From: CAVQWT01 sp963717705
GTDB taxonomy: Bacteria; Pseudomonadota; Gammaproteobacteria; Burkholderiales; Casimicrobiaceae
Assembly: GCA_963717705.1 (NCBI GenBank)
Contig: CAVQWT010000001.1
Location: 1-64,000 of the forward strand
Reading direction: 5' to 3'
Length of the DNA stretch: 64,000 bases
Each line of letters starts with the position of its first letter. The first letter of the stretch is position 1. The translations under genes and the position numbers were made by a program. This document shows positions 34,598-44,900 of the stretch, one piece after another. The notes under the pieces are model-generated. The model did no database searches. It had not been told where the DNA came from and saw only the letters and a program-made list of their open reading frames with translations.

Positions 34598-36076
34598 TCA
34601 GCGTTCGGTCCAGCGATACCCGAGCGCGGTCCATTCGCGCCGCTCCTTGCCGAGCAGGTGCGCGGTCAGTGGGTGCGCCGCCAGCCAGCGCGCCGACACG
34701 CCGAAGTGGATGGTGCGATCGCACTGGAAAGCGATTCGCGGCGCGTCGATCGGCCGGCGTGCATGATGGAACAGCACTGCCAGGCGCAGGGCGAGCACGC
34801 GGACGCGGAAGTCGGCGTCGTCGAGGCGCGATTCGAGCTTCGCCAGCGTGCCGCGGCAGCCGAGCACGAGCCACGCCAGGTCGGTTTGCTCCCGGGCCGC
34901 GAATCCGGGCATGTCGGCGTTCTGCAGGATGTAGGCGCCGTGCTTGTGGAACCCGATGTGGGAGACCGAGAAACCGGTCTCGTGCAGGCGTGCGGCCCAC
35001 TCCAGGCGCTGGAGCGCCTCGGGATCGAATGAGGGAACCGCGCGACGATACAGCGCGCCGGCCATCGCCGCGACGCGCACCGCGTGCTCCGGGTCGACCC
35101 GGTATCGCGTCTGGAACTGCTCGACCGTGGCGGTGCGAATGTCGCGGTCGACGTTGCGGCCGAGCAGGTCGTAGAGCGCACCAAGCCGCAGCGCGCCGCC
35201 GACCGGATTGATGCGGTCGATGTCGAGTTCCTTCATCGCCGCGGCCATGACGGCGAGGCCGCCGGCGAGGACGGGCGCGCGCTGGGGCTTCAATGCCGTG
35301 AGCGAGAGACGGCTGATGTGCCCGGCGCCGACCATCCGCTTCTTCAGCCGCAGCAGTCCGTTCGGAGTGATCCCCGCGGCGGAGAGCCCGTTCTGCTCCA
35401 GGATCTCGGCCAGCGCCAGCGCGGTCCCGGACGACGCGTACGCGCTTTCCCAGCGGCCGCGGGAAAAGTCACGTGCTATTGCTTCGATTTCGGCGCGCGC
35501 GTGGGTCTCCGCCGCGGCGAAGGCGGTTGCGTCGAGCTTGCCGTCCGGGAAGAACCGTTGCGTCATTCCGACGCAGCCGATCTTCAGCGACTCGAGTTCG
35601 CGCGGCTCGAGGCCCTTGCCGATGACGAACTCGGTCGAGCCGCCGCCGATGTCGACGACCAGGCGAGGTTCGTCGGACGCCGGCAGCACGTGGGCAACGC
35701 CCAGATAGATCAGCCGCGCTTCCTCGTGCCCGGTGATGATGTCGATCGGGAACCCAAGCGCCTTTTCCGCTCGCGGCAGAAAACTCGCTGCGTTGCTGGC
35801 GATGCGCAGGGTATTCGTCGCGACGACGCGTACCGACGAGCGAGGAAAGCCGCGGATGCGCTCGCCGAAGCGCGCGAGGCAGGCGAGCGCGGCGCGCTGC
35901 GCGTCGGCCGTGAGCCGTCCCCTGGCGTCGAGTCCTGCGCCCAGCCTGAGCGTTTCGCGGAAGGTGTCGAGGCGGAATATCTGGTTGCCTTCGACGCGTC
36001 CGATCTCCAGGCGGAAGCTGTTCGATCCCATGTCGACGACGGCGAGCATCGAGGCGGTCAAGGTGGAGCGCGGCAT
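34598..36076 (-). CDS. ppx: Exopolyphosphatase (Ppx/GppA family)
   Basis: A 492-aa enzyme that hydrolyses polyphosphate processively, or pppGpp in GppA-type members. The N-terminal sugar-kinase/actin-like motif MLAVVDMGSNSFRLEIG and VVDIGGGSTEFVIG are diagnostic. The C-terminal half contains the HD-like helical domain (HETGFSVSHIGFHKHGAYILQNAD). With ppk1 less than 5 kb away it should govern polyphosphate turnover. ATG 36076 (MPRSTLTAS) is chosen; ATG 36049 (MLAVVDMG) would also fit. Its upstream region is occupied by a MITE-like element. Confidence 0.93.
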   Translation of the reverse strand: MPRSTLTASMLAVVDMGSNSFRLEIGRVEGNQIFRLDTFRETLRLGAGLDARGRLTADAQRAALACLARFGERIRGFPRSSVRVVATNTLRIASNAASFLPRAEKALGFPIDIITGHEEARLIYLGVAHVLPASDEPRLVVDIGGGSTEFVIGKGLEPRELESLKIGCVGMTQRFFPDGKLDATAFAAAETHARAEIEAIARDFSRGRWESAYASSGTALALAEILEQNGLSAAGITPNGLLRLKKRMVGAGHISRLSLTALKPQRAPVLAGGLAVMAAAMKELDIDRINPVGGALRLGALYDLLGRNVDRDIRTATVEQFQTRYRVDPEHAVRVAAMAGALYRRAVPSFDPEALQRLEWAARLHETGFSVSHIGFHKHGAYILQNADMPGFAAREQTDLAWLVLGCRGTLAKLESRLDDADFRVRVLALRLAVLFHHARRPIDAPRIAFQCDRTIHFGVSARWLAAHPLTAHLLGKERREWTALGYRWTER

Positions 36077-36401
36077 GGCGGAAAAGGTTAGCACGCCCGG
36101 TCGGCGTTCGGCCGGCGTTCGGCCGGGGTCAGGTCGAATTATGGGCAGCGCCAGGACTGCCCCTGCCGTCGGGCGTTCACAGCTTGACGGATGATGACGC
36201 GCTTCGCGTCGCCTGCAAACCGTCCGTTTGGTCGATGGCGGCCCCGGTCGGAAGGGAGTTGAATCAACGCCGGCCGCAGGCTTCCGGTCCTGCGGTCGAC
36301 CGGTGCCTGCCCGTGCGGGAGGATGCTCATTGACCAAAATGTGACCTGACCCCAAAGCAGGATTCTGCTACGCTCATCGGCTTTGGTCTCGATCGCCCGC
36401 G
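36077..36401. other. Divergent ppx / ilvA intergenic region filled by a MITE-like element
   Basis: Of the 325 bp, 229 are the element at 36125-36353. Left of it two abutting 11-bp direct repeats, CGGCGTTCGGC, lie at 36102-36112 and 36113-36123, touching the element with one base between. Promoters for both genes must lie in the short flanks or inside the element; none is clear. Confidence 0.6.
36125..36353. mobile_element. MITE-like element, copy 3 (229 bp)
   Basis: The left end GGGGTCAGGTCGAATTAT (36125-36142) and the right end CAAAATGTGACCTGACCCC (36335-36353) form terminal inverted repeats. The sub-terminal GGGCAGCGCCAGG and GGATGCTCATTGAC resemble those of copy 4. No transposase-like frame lies inside and no clear target duplication flanks it. 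Confidence 0.75.
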
Positions 36402-37916
36402 ATGTCCGCCGATTACCTCACCCGCATCCTTTCCGCCAGGGTCTACGACGTAGCGATCGAGTCGTCGCTCGACCTCGCCCCGACGCTGTCGCGCCGGCTC
36501 GGCAACCGCGTGCTGCTCAAGCGCGAGGATCAGCAGCCGGTGTTCAGCTTCAAGCTGCGCGGCGCCTACAACAAGATGGTCCACCTGACGCCGGCCGAGC
36601 GGGCGCGCGGGGTCATCGCGGCATCGGCGGGGAATCATGCCCAGGGCGTGGCGCTGGCGGCGCAGCGGCTCGGCTGCGCCGCGACGATCGTCATGCCGGT
36701 CACCACGCCGCACATCAAGATCGCGGCGGTCGAGGCGCGCGGCGCCGGGGTGCTGCTGCACGGCGACAGCTACAGCGATGCGTACGAGCACGCGCTCGCG
36801 CTGCAGGCGCGGACGGGCGCGACCTTCGTTCATCCCTACGACGATCCGGACGTCATCGCCGGGCAGGGGACGATCGGGATGGAGATACTCCGCCAGTGCC
36901 AGGGTCCGCTCGACGCGATCTTCGTCGCGATCGGCGGCGGAGGACTCATCGCCGGCATCGCCGCGTACGTCAAGCGCGTTCGTCCCGAAGTGAAGGTCAT
37001 CGGCGTCCAGCCGGTCGATTCCGACGCCATGGCGCGATCGCTCGCCGCCGGCCGCCGGGTGAAGCTGTCGCACGTCGGGCTGTTCGCCGACGGCGTCGCA
37101 GTCAAGCAGGTCGGGCGCGAGACGTTCCGGCTGGCGCGGCAGTACGTCGACGACGTCATCCTGGTCGACACCGACGCCATCTGTGCCGCCCTCAAGGACG
37201 TATTCGAGGACACGCGCGCGATCCTGGAGCCCGCGGGGGCGCTTTCGATCGCCGGCGTGAAGGCCTGGGTCGAGCGGCATCGCCCGAAGGATCGCACCTA
37301 CGTCGCGATCGCGTGCGGCGCCAACATGAACTTCGACCGGCTCCGCTTCGTCGCTGAACGCGCCGAGCTGGGCGAACAGCGCGAGGCGATCCTCGCGGTG
37401 ACGATCCCCGAGCGGCCGGGCAGCTTCCGCGAGTTCTGCGCGCTGCTGGGCAAGCGTTCGGTCACCGAGTTCAACTACCGCTACTCCGACTCGGCGACGG
37501 CGCACCTGTTCGTCGGCCTTGAGGTCGCCGGCCGGCAGGAGACCAAGGCGCTGCTGGCCGAGCTCAAGCGTCGGCGGATCGAGGCGCTCGACCTCACCGA
37601 CAACGAAATGGCGAAGCTCCACGTCCGCCACCTCGTCGGCGGCCATGCCCCTGCGGCGAAGAACGAGATTCTCTATCGCTTCGAGTTCCCCGAGCGCCCC
37701 GGCGCGCTGATGCGATTCCTCGACAGCATGAGCGCCGGCTGGAACATCAGCCTGTTCCACTACCGGAACCATGGCGCGGATTACGGGCGCGTCCTCGTCG
37801 GCATGCAGGTCCCCCCTTCCGACAAGGCCGCGTTCCGGTCGTTTCTCGAGGGCCTGGGTTACGACTACGTCGACGAGAGCGCCAATCCGGCGTATCGGCT
37901 GTTTCTCGGCCGCTAG
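36402..37916 (+). CDS. ilvA: Threonine ammonia-lyase, biosynthetic
   Basis: A 504-aa PLP enzyme that converts threonine to 2-oxobutanoate for isoleucine synthesis. The PLP lysine is Lys51 in FSFKLRGAYNK; AASAGNHAQGVA and the phosphate-binding GGGGLIAG follow. Two C-terminal ACT-like regulatory domains (about residues 325-400 and 420-504) mark the long biosynthetic, isoleucine-inhibited form rather than the short catabolic TdcB. Divergent from ppx. Confidence 0.96.
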   Translation: MSADYLTRILSARVYDVAIESSLDLAPTLSRRLGNRVLLKREDQQPVFSFKLRGAYNKMVHLTPAERARGVIAASAGNHAQGVALAAQRLGCAATIVMPVTTPHIKIAAVEARGAGVLLHGDSYSDAYEHALALQARTGATFVHPYDDPDVIAGQGTIGMEILRQCQGPLDAIFVAIGGGGLIAGIAAYVKRVRPEVKVIGVQPVDSDAMARSLAAGRRVKLSHVGLFADGVAVKQVGRETFRLARQYVDDVILVDTDAICAALKDVFEDTRAILEPAGALSIAGVKAWVERHRPKDRTYVAIACGANMNFDRLRFVAERAELGEQREAILAVTIPERPGSFREFCALLGKRSVTEFNYRYSDSATAHLFVGLEVAGRQETKALLAELKRRRIEALDLTDNEMAKLHVRHLVGGHAPAAKNEILYRFEFPERPGALMRFLDSMSAGWNISLFHYRNHGADYGRVLVGMQVPPSDKAAFRSFLEGLGYDYVDESANPAYRLFLGR

Positions 37917-38225
37917 CGGCCGCGCCTCGCGGCCGGGTTCCCCGGCCGGCTGTTCGGGCGCCGGGCGCCGGGCGGCACCCGGCCCCCCCCTTGGACGCGG
38001 GCCCCTCCAGAGGGACGCGCCGGGTCAACGGGTGCCGTTGCACGGCACCCTCGCCGGTGAAAACTTGCTCGGCCATCGAAAAATGGGGTCCAAGGCACTC
38101 CCGACGCCGATTCAGGCAAGGTTTATGCTCTAGGCAGTTATCGGTGGCCGTGGCAAACTTGCACGGGACTGGTTGTGGCGCACAAATCGCCCCGTCTGAC
38201 GGACGGGGGCAAGGACACGGAGGAA
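37917..38225. other. Intergenic region ilvA / pilG
   Basis: This 309-bp region is GC-rich with several short inverted repeats. The clearest is an 8-bp perfect hairpin, GGGTGCCG (38030-38037) with CGGCACCC (38043-38050), but no T run follows. The right part is less GC-rich and contains TATGCT near 38120, a possible -10 for the pil cluster. An in-frame GTG at 38175 could start a longer PilG. Confidence 0.4.
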
Positions 38226-38624
38226 ATGTTGCCGGAGCAGAATCCGCTGGCGGGCGTCAAGGTGATGGTGATCGACGACTCGAACACCATTCGCCGCAGT
38301 GCCGAGATTTTCCTGCTACAGGCGGGCTGCACCGTCATTCTGGCGGAGGACGGCTTCGACGCGCTCGCGAAGATCGCAGACCACCAGCCCGACGTCGTGT
38401 TCGTGGACATCATGATGCCCCGCCTGGACGGGTACCAGACCTGCGCGCTGATCAAGAAGAACGCGAAGTTCCACACCACGCCAGTGATCATGCTGTCGTC
38501 GAAGGATGGCCTGTTCGATCGCGCGCGCGGGCGGATGGTGGGCTCGGACCAGTATCTGACGAAGCCCTTCACCAAGGAGAGCCTGCTCAAGGCCGTCGCA
38601 GCGCACATGCGCGCAGCGGCGTGA
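38226..38624 (+). CDS. pilG: Twitching motility response regulator PilG
   Basis: A 132-aa single-domain CheY-like receiver. VMVIDDSNTIRR carries the acidic pair, the phospho-acceptor is Asp61 in VFVDIMMPRLDGY, and YLTKPF carries the conserved Lys. MVGSDQYLTKPFTKESLL and KDGLFDRARGRMVG match PilG closely. It is phosphorylated by the CheA homologue encoded downstream and promotes pilus extension. The ATG at 38226 gives the usual PilG length; GGAGG is only two bases away, so a start at GTG 38175 is possible. Confidence 0.92.
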   Translation: MLPEQNPLAGVKVMVIDDSNTIRRSAEIFLLQAGCTVILAEDGFDALAKIADHQPDVVFVDIMMPRLDGYQTCALIKKNAKFHTTPVIMLSSKDGLFDRARGRMVGSDQYLTKPFTKESLLKAVAAHMRAAA

Positions 38625-38691
38625 GCGGCCCCCGGCGGGCGGCAAGGCGCGAACCGCGCCACCGGGGCGCAACACCAACGGGGTAGGAACC

Positions 38692-39057
38692 ATGGCGATC
38701 AAGAGAATTCTCATCGTGGACGACTCGCCCACCGAGCGCCACGTCCTCAACGACCTGCTGACGAAAGCAGGCTACGAGGTCGTGGCGAGCGACAACGGCG
38801 AGGACGCGATCCTCAAGGCGAAGCAGGTCAAGCCCGACCTCATCCTGATGGACGTCGTGATGCCCGGGCTGAACGGCTTCCAGGCGACGCGGGCTATCAG
38901 CCGCGACGCCGACACCCGCGGCATCCCGATCATCCTGTGCACCTCCAAGAGCCAGGAGACCGACAAGATCTGGGGCATGCGCCAGGGCGCCCGCGACTAC
39001 ATCGTGAAGCCGGTCAACCGCGACGAGCTGCTCGCCAAGATCGCCGCGCTCGGCTGA
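38692..39057 (+). CDS. pilH: Twitching motility response regulator PilH
   Basis: A 121-aa CheY-like receiver: ILIVDDSPTERHVL with the acidic pair, Asp54 in LILMDVVMPGLNGFQATR and YIVKPV with the conserved Lys. TSKSQETDKIWGMRQGARDYIVKPV is typical of PilH. It lies 67 bp after pilG with TAGGAA before the ATG. PilG and PilH act in opposite senses on pilus extension and retraction in Pseudomonas. Confidence 0.93.
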   Translation: MAIKRILIVDDSPTERHVLNDLLTKAGYEVVASDNGEDAILKAKQVKPDLILMDVVMPGLNGFQATRAISRDADTRGIPIILCTSKSQETDKIWGMRQGARDYIVKPVNRDELLAKIAALG

Positions 39058-39073
39058 TTCCCGCGAACCCCCG

Positions 39074-39601
39074 ATGGCCCGCGCCGGAAAACTCGACCTC
39101 CGCTCGTTCCAGCAGGAACTCGCCTCCCGCCTGTCCAGCAAGACGGCGGCGCAGGTCGAGTCATCCCGGCTGGGGCTGTCCTGCGCCGGTGAGCAGTGGC
39201 TCATCCGCCTGGCCGACGCCGGCGAGGTGACCGCCGTGCCCCCCATCGCCGCCGTGCCGCTGACCAAGCCGTGGTTCGTCGGTGTCGCCAACATCCGCGG
39301 CAACCTCTACAGCGTGGTCGATCTGGCGGGATTCCTCGGTCGCGGCGCCGCGCCGCCCGCGGCCGGCGGTCAGCGCCGCCTCGTGCTGTTCGGCCCCCGC
39401 GTCGGCGATCTCAAGGCCGGCGTCGTCGTCGAGCGCGTGCTCGGCCTGCGCAACCTCGCCGAGCTGGCGCCCGTGGCGCCACCTGCCGGCGCGCCGGAGT
39501 GGTACGGGCGGCGCTGGATCGACGCCACCGGCGGGGCCTGGCAGGAAATCGATTTCTCTCATCTCGCGCGTGACGCGGCGTTCCTGCAGGTCGGCCAGTA
39601 G
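39074..39601 (+). CDS. pilI: CheW-like adaptor PilI
   Basis: A 175-aa CheW-domain protein. The fold's second half has the typical VANIRGNLYSVVDLAGFLG, and the first sheet begins GEQWLIRLADAGEV. It couples the chemoreceptor PilJ to the CheA-like kinase. It starts 16 bp after pilH and is followed after 66 bp by pilJ. Confidence 0.9.
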   Translation: MARAGKLDLRSFQQELASRLSSKTAAQVESSRLGLSCAGEQWLIRLADAGEVTAVPPIAAVPLTKPWFVGVANIRGNLYSVVDLAGFLGRGAAPPAAGGQRRLVLFGPRVGDLKAGVVVERVLGLRNLAELAPVAPPAGAPEWYGRRWIDATGGAWQEIDFSHLARDAAFLQVGQ

Positions 39602-39667
39602 CCAGCCGCACGCACCCGCCGCCGCGACCACCGACTCGAACAGAACACCCGCCGTACCGGAGGAAAC

Positions 39668-41875
39668 ATGGCCCTGAACCTCAAACTGCCCAAGGTCTTC
39701 GGCAAGGACAAGGCGGCTGCTGCCGCCGCCGCCGACCTCGACATGCCCACCACGCAGGTCCGGGCATCGCAGGCGCAGGCGGGCTACGACCCGCTCGCGT
39801 CGGTGTCGATCATGGAGCAGCTGCGCACGGCGACCACCGAGATGAAGATGCCGCGGCGGCTGCCGGTGATCGGCCACCTGCCGATCGTCCAGCAGTTCCA
39901 GGTGCTCGGCGTGATGATGGTGACGTTCTTCGTGTTCGCGGCGTTCATGGTGTTCCTCGACGGGCGGAACGCGACGCAAAACGCTGCCGCCGCCTCGACG
40001 GCGACCGAAATGCAGATGCTTTCGCAGCGCCTGGCGCGCGGCACCGCACTGGCGGCGCAGGGCCAGGCCGGTGCGTTCGCCTCGGTGAAGGACAGCACCG
40101 ACCGCTTCAAGACCAACCTCGACGCGATCTCCGAAGGCGGCACGATCCGCGGCGTGTCGCTCGACGTCGCGTCCGACCCGGCTACCGTGCAGCTGCTGCA
40201 GGACATCCGCGGCCGCTGGACCAAGGTCGAGGCCAACGCCCGCCGCGTCATGGACAACCAGCAGCCGCTGACGACGCTGGCCAAGGGGCTGACCGACATC
40301 AACTCCGGCAACAACGCCATCCTCGAGCTCGCGCAGCAGGCCGCGCAGCAGATCGGGCAGAGCGGCGGATCGCTGCGGGAAATCGATTTTGCCAACCAGC
40401 TCGCGGTGCTGTCGCAGCGGATCGCCAAGAACGCCAACACGCTGGCTTCGTCGGAGGAAATCGATCCCGAGGTCGCGTTCCTGCTGGGCAAGGACTCCGG
40501 CACTTTCCGCGACGTGCTCGCCGGCCTCACCAAGGGCAGCGATGCCCTGCGCCTGGCGCCCGTGCGCAACGCCGAAGCGCAGGCGACGCTGGCCGAGCTC
40601 GGCAAGCGCTTCGCCGTCTACGACGCCGGGGTCGCCGCGATCCTGCAGAACATGAACCGGCTGGTCGGCGCGAAGCAGGCGGCGCGCGGAATCAACGCCG
40701 AATCCGAGCCGCTGCTCAACGACACGACCAAGCTCGCGGCGCAGTACGAGGGCACCGGGGGCGTCCGCGGCTCGCTGTGGGCCGCGGTGGTCTTCGCCCT
40801 GCTCGGGCTAGTCTGCCTCGTCCTGCTGGGCAAGGTGTTCCTCGACGACGCCCGCGTGCGAGCCTACGAGAGCGAGCAGGAAAACAAGCGCAACCAGGAG
40901 GCGATTCTCCGGCTGCTGAACGAGATGGGCAACCTGGCCGACGGCGACCTCACCGTGCAGGCCTCGGTGACCGAGGACGTCACCGGTGCGATCGCCGACT
41001 CGATCAACTTCACGATCGAGGAGCTGCGGACGCTGGTGCGCGGGATCAATTCCGCGACCGACCAGGTGGCGAAGGCGACGCAGGACGCGCAGAACATCTC
41101 GAACCGGCTGTTCGAGGCCTCGCAGCGGCAGAACCGCGAGATCCAGCAGGCGTCCGCGTCGGTGCTGTCGATGGCGGAGTCGATCAACGAGGTTTCGCAG
41201 ACCGCCACGCAGTCGGCGCGAGTCGCCCAGCAGTCGCTGACGGCCGCCGAGAAGGGCGGGCAGGCGGTGCAGAACCAGATCGCGGGCATGAACGAGATCC
41301 GCACCCAGATCCAGGACACGTCGAAGCGGATCAAGCGGCTGGGCGAATCGTCGCTCGAGATCGGCGAGATCGTCGAGCTGATCTCGGACATCACCGAGCA
41401 GACGAACGTGCTGGCGCTGAACGCCGCGATCCAGGCGGCGTCGGCGGGCGAGGCGGGTCGCGGCTTCACCGTGGTTGCGGAAGAAGTGCAGCGGCTGGCC
41501 GAACGCTCCGGCGAGGCGACCAAGCAGATCGAGGCGATCGTGAAGACCATTCAGGCGGACACCCAGGACGCCGTGGCGGCCATGGAAAAGAGCACCGTCG
41601 GCGTGGTCGAAGGGACCAAGCTGTCGGACGCGGCGGGACAGGCGCTGACCGAGATCCAGAAGGTCTCGCGCGAACTCGCCTCCCTGATCGGCGGCATTTC
41701 CGACCAGACGACCAAGCAGTCCGCATCGGTCACCGACGTGACGCGCGGCATGCAGGGCATCCTCAAGATCACCGAGGAGACGACCGAAGGCACCAAGCAG
41801 ACCAACGTGTCCATCGGCCAGCTGACGCGCCTCGCGGCCGAGCTGCGTTCGTCGGTGGCAGGCTTCAAGGTCTGA
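39668..41875 (+). CDS. pilJ: Type IV pilus methyl-accepting chemotaxis protein PilJ
   Basis: A 735-aa chemoreceptor. Unusually, about 75 cytoplasmic residues precede the first membrane helix (about residues 77-98). The periplasmic PilJ-type helical sensor (QMLSQRLARGTALAAQG; FANQLAVLSQRIAKNAN) spans roughly 100-365, and a second helix lies at about 370-392. A HAMP-like linker and the signalling hairpin with the MCP tip (ITEQTNVLALNAAIQAASAG, split by the Glu/Ala-rich bundle) follow. The tip is close to invariant. GGAGGAAAC before the ATG is a strong ribosome-binding site. It should sense pilus or surface contact and feed ChpA. Confidence 0.94.
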   Translation: MALNLKLPKVFGKDKAAAAAAADLDMPTTQVRASQAQAGYDPLASVSIMEQLRTATTEMKMPRRLPVIGHLPIVQQFQVLGVMMVTFFVFAAFMVFLDGRNATQNAAAASTATEMQMLSQRLARGTALAAQGQAGAFASVKDSTDRFKTNLDAISEGGTIRGVSLDVASDPATVQLLQDIRGRWTKVEANARRVMDNQQPLTTLAKGLTDINSGNNAILELAQQAAQQIGQSGGSLREIDFANQLAVLSQRIAKNANTLASSEEIDPEVAFLLGKDSGTFRDVLAGLTKGSDALRLAPVRNAEAQATLAELGKRFAVYDAGVAAILQNMNRLVGAKQAARGINAESEPLLNDTTKLAAQYEGTGGVRGSLWAAVVFALLGLVCLVLLGKVFLDDARVRAYESEQENKRNQEAILRLLNEMGNLADGDLTVQASVTEDVTGAIADSINFTIEELRTLVRGINSATDQVAKATQDAQNISNRLFEASQRQNREIQQASASVLSMAESINEVSQTATQSARVAQQSLTAAEKGGQAVQNQIAGMNEIRTQIQDTSKRIKRLGESSLEIGEIVELISDITEQTNVLALNAAIQAASAGEAGRGFTVVAEEVQRLAERSGEATKQIEAIVKTIQADTQDAVAAMEKSTVGVVEGTKLSDAAGQALTEIQKVSRELASLIGGISDQTTKQSASVTDVTRGMQGILKITEETTEGTKQTNVSIGQLTRLAAELRSSVAGFKV

Positions 41876-41953
41876 CCGTTGCCGGCAGGCGTCGCCGCCG
41901 CGGGCAGGCGCGATTCTTGCAGAGGCTAGTCTGGACCAGCATCGGCAAGGAGC

Positions 41954-44900
41954 ATGACCATCGTGGCAACGGAAAACGCACCGGACTTCGACCTCGGACC
42001 CCTGTCATGGGTCCAGGGCGAAATCGACCAGGCGCTCGGCCGCGGCCTCGATTCGCTCGCCGCGTTTCAGGCCAACCCCGGCGACGCCACCGAGCTCAAG
42101 CATGCGCGGACGCACGTCCACCAGGCGGCGGGTGCGATCCAGATGGTCGGGCTCGACGCGGTCGTTGCCTACACCGACGAGATCGAGCGGCAGCTGGGCC
42201 GGCTGGAGGAACTCCCCGAACCCGAGCTGAAGGCGAGCTGCGCGGCGATCGATCACGCCTGCCGCAAGCTCCGGATCTTCCTGGCCGAACTAGTCGGCGG
42301 CTCGCCGCCGGTGCCACTCAAGCTGTTCCCCGAATACGAGAAGATGCAGCGCGCCCGCGGGGTGAAGGCCGCGGCGCCGACCGACCTCTTCTTCCCTGAT
42401 CTCGCCCCGCGCGCGCCGAAGCTGTCGGCGCCGCAGGTGGTTCCGGCGGCGAAGCTTCCCTCGTACATGGTCAAGCAGCGCCGCCAGTACCAGCGCGGGC
42501 TGCTCGCCTGGCTGCGCGGCGACGAGGACGGCGCGAAGACGATGCGCGACGCGATCGCCGCCATCGAGGACGCGACCACGCACCAGAACCTGCGGGCGTT
42601 CTGGTGGACCACCGGCGCGCTGTTCGACGCGCTGAACGAGCGCGGGCTCGAGGGTGGTTTCGGGGTCAAGCAGCTCGCCGCCCGCATCGACCTGCAGATC
42701 CGCCGCGTCGTCGAAGGCAGCGCCAAGGTGGCCGACCGGCTGCGCCGGGAGGTGCTGTATTACGTCGCCATCGCCGCGCCGGTGGCGCCGTCGGTGCAGG
42801 CGGTGCAGAAGGGATTCAAGCTCGGCGGGCTGATTCCGTCGGCCGAAGTGCTCAACAGCGATCTCGTGCGCATCCAGCCGCTGCTGCGTGACGCGCGCGA
42901 CCAGCTCGCGGCGGCCAAGGATTCGTGGCTCAAGTTCACCTCCGGCCGTGCCGAGAACCTGCCCAAGCTCAAGCAGACGCTGACGTCGGTGCACAAGTGC
43001 GCGGCCGAGATCGGCAACGGCGCGCTGATGAAGCTCACCGCGGGACTGGTCGAGCGCCTGGACAAGATGCCGACGAGCAGCGTCTCGGAACCGCTGGCGA
43101 TGGAATACGCGACGGGCCTGCTGCTCGCGGAAAGCGCGGCCGACGGCTACGCGAACCTCGGCCCCGAGTTTCCGAAGCAGGTCGAGGCGATGCTGTCGCG
43201 GATCGATGCCGCGCGTGCGTCGCGCCCGGCCCCCGCCGGCACGGCGGCGCCCATGCTCGACGAGATGTCGAAGCGTGCGCAGGAGCGACTGCTGCTGGCG
43301 CAGGTCGGCCGCGAGATCCAGGCCAATCTCCGGCACATGGAGCAGGTGCTCGACGCATTCTTCCGCGACAACGGCAAGCGCGCTGAGCTTGGGGCGCTGG
43401 CCAGGGACAGCACCCAGGTCCGCGGCGCCCTGACGATCCTCGGCCTCGACGATGCCGAGCGGCTGCTGGGGTTGTGCCAGGAGCAGATCGCCGCGTACGC
43501 CGATCCCGAGACGCCGGTCAACAACGATGAGCTCGAGCTGCTCGCCGAGTCGCTGTCCGGCCTCGGCTTCTACATCGAGGCGGTCGAGCAGCAACGGCCC
43601 GACCGCGACCGCCTGATCGCGCCGCTGCTCGCCAGGCGCCTGGGCGAGACGCCGGCGCCGGTCGTCGACGACCGCGGCGAGTCGGTGGAGGATGGCGTCG
43701 AAGCGCTGCGCGCCACACTGCCCGCGCTGGTCGACGAAATGCGCCGCGCCCCCGCCGATCCGTCGGCCCGCGAGGCGCTGAAGACCCGGCTCACCGGCCT
43801 GCGCGACGACGCCGAGCTCATCGGCGACGCCGAGCTCGTGGTCCAGGCCGCGTCGGCGCTGAAGGAGCTCGACGCCGGCGGCGCCGCGCTCGCTGCCGCG
43901 GTGGACGCCATAGCCGAATCGCAGGCGGCGCCGGCGCCGTCGATCTCCGAGGAAACGCAGCGGCTCCTCGCGACCGACCAGCTCGACGGCGAGCTGCTCG
44001 AGATCTATCTGGCCGAGGCCGCCGAGGTGATCGACGCCATCGGCGAGAACCACACGACGCTGCGGGCAAACCCTGGCGACCGCGAGGCGTTGCGCAACGT
44101 GCGCCGCGCGTTCCATACGCTCAAGGGGTCCGGCCGGATGGTCGGGCTCACCGAACTCGGCGACATCGCCTACGACGTCGAGAAGCTGCACAACCGGCTG
44201 CTCGACGAGGACCGGCCGGTCACCACGGCGGTGCTGGCCCTGATCGCGCAGGCACGCGACGACTTCCGCCACTGGGTCGACGGGCTGTCCGCGCAGGGCC
44301 GCGTGCATGCCGATCCCGCGGCGCTGCACGCGGCGATCCGCGCCGTCGAGGACGAACTTCCCCCCGGACGCGAGTCGGTGCTGACGCCGACCCCGCCCGC
44401 GCCGAGCGAAAATTCAGGGGCGACGGCGGTGGCGACCATCGACACTGCCGAGCCCGCGCAGGCGCATCCGGAGCCTTCGGCGCCGCCACCCGCCGACGAG
44501 GCGCTGCCCGCCATCGAGATCGAGGTTCCGCCCGTTGCGGAAGCGCCTTCGCCGGCGCCCGACAGCCGCGCGTTCGAACTGCCCGAACTCGGTAGCGGCG
44601 GCGCCGCGCCGAACGTGCTGCCGTTGCTTGAAGTGCCGGATTTCCCGGAGTTGGAGGACATCGGCGCCGTCGTTGCCGCGGATGCGCTGTCCGCCGCACC
44701 GCCGCCGTTCGCGCCGGCACCGGACGACGTCCCGGCTCGGCTCGAGACTGCGCCGGACGCAACCGCCGAAGCGCTCGCGTCCGACGACATCAGCGTCGGC
44801 GGCGTCGTGCTCTCGGCCAGCCTGTTCGAGATTCTGGTCGCCGAGGCGGACCAGCATCTCGCGACGCTGAGGCACGAATTGCAGCTGCTGCAGTTCGATC

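Noticed and set aside
37917..38050. Terminator after ilvA
   Set aside because: Several GC-rich hairpins exist but none has a T run, so I list the region only as intergenic.
38085..38110. ATGGGGTCCAAGG as a further MITE-like end
   Set aside because: Only the GGGGTC core is shared; the following AGGTC is missing and no partner end is near.
38105..38165. Sigma-54 promoter for the pil cluster
   Set aside because: GGCAC with GC ten bases on is present near 38095, but the TT of TTGC is replaced and the match is poor; a TGGCAAACTTGC string nearby has the wrong spacing.
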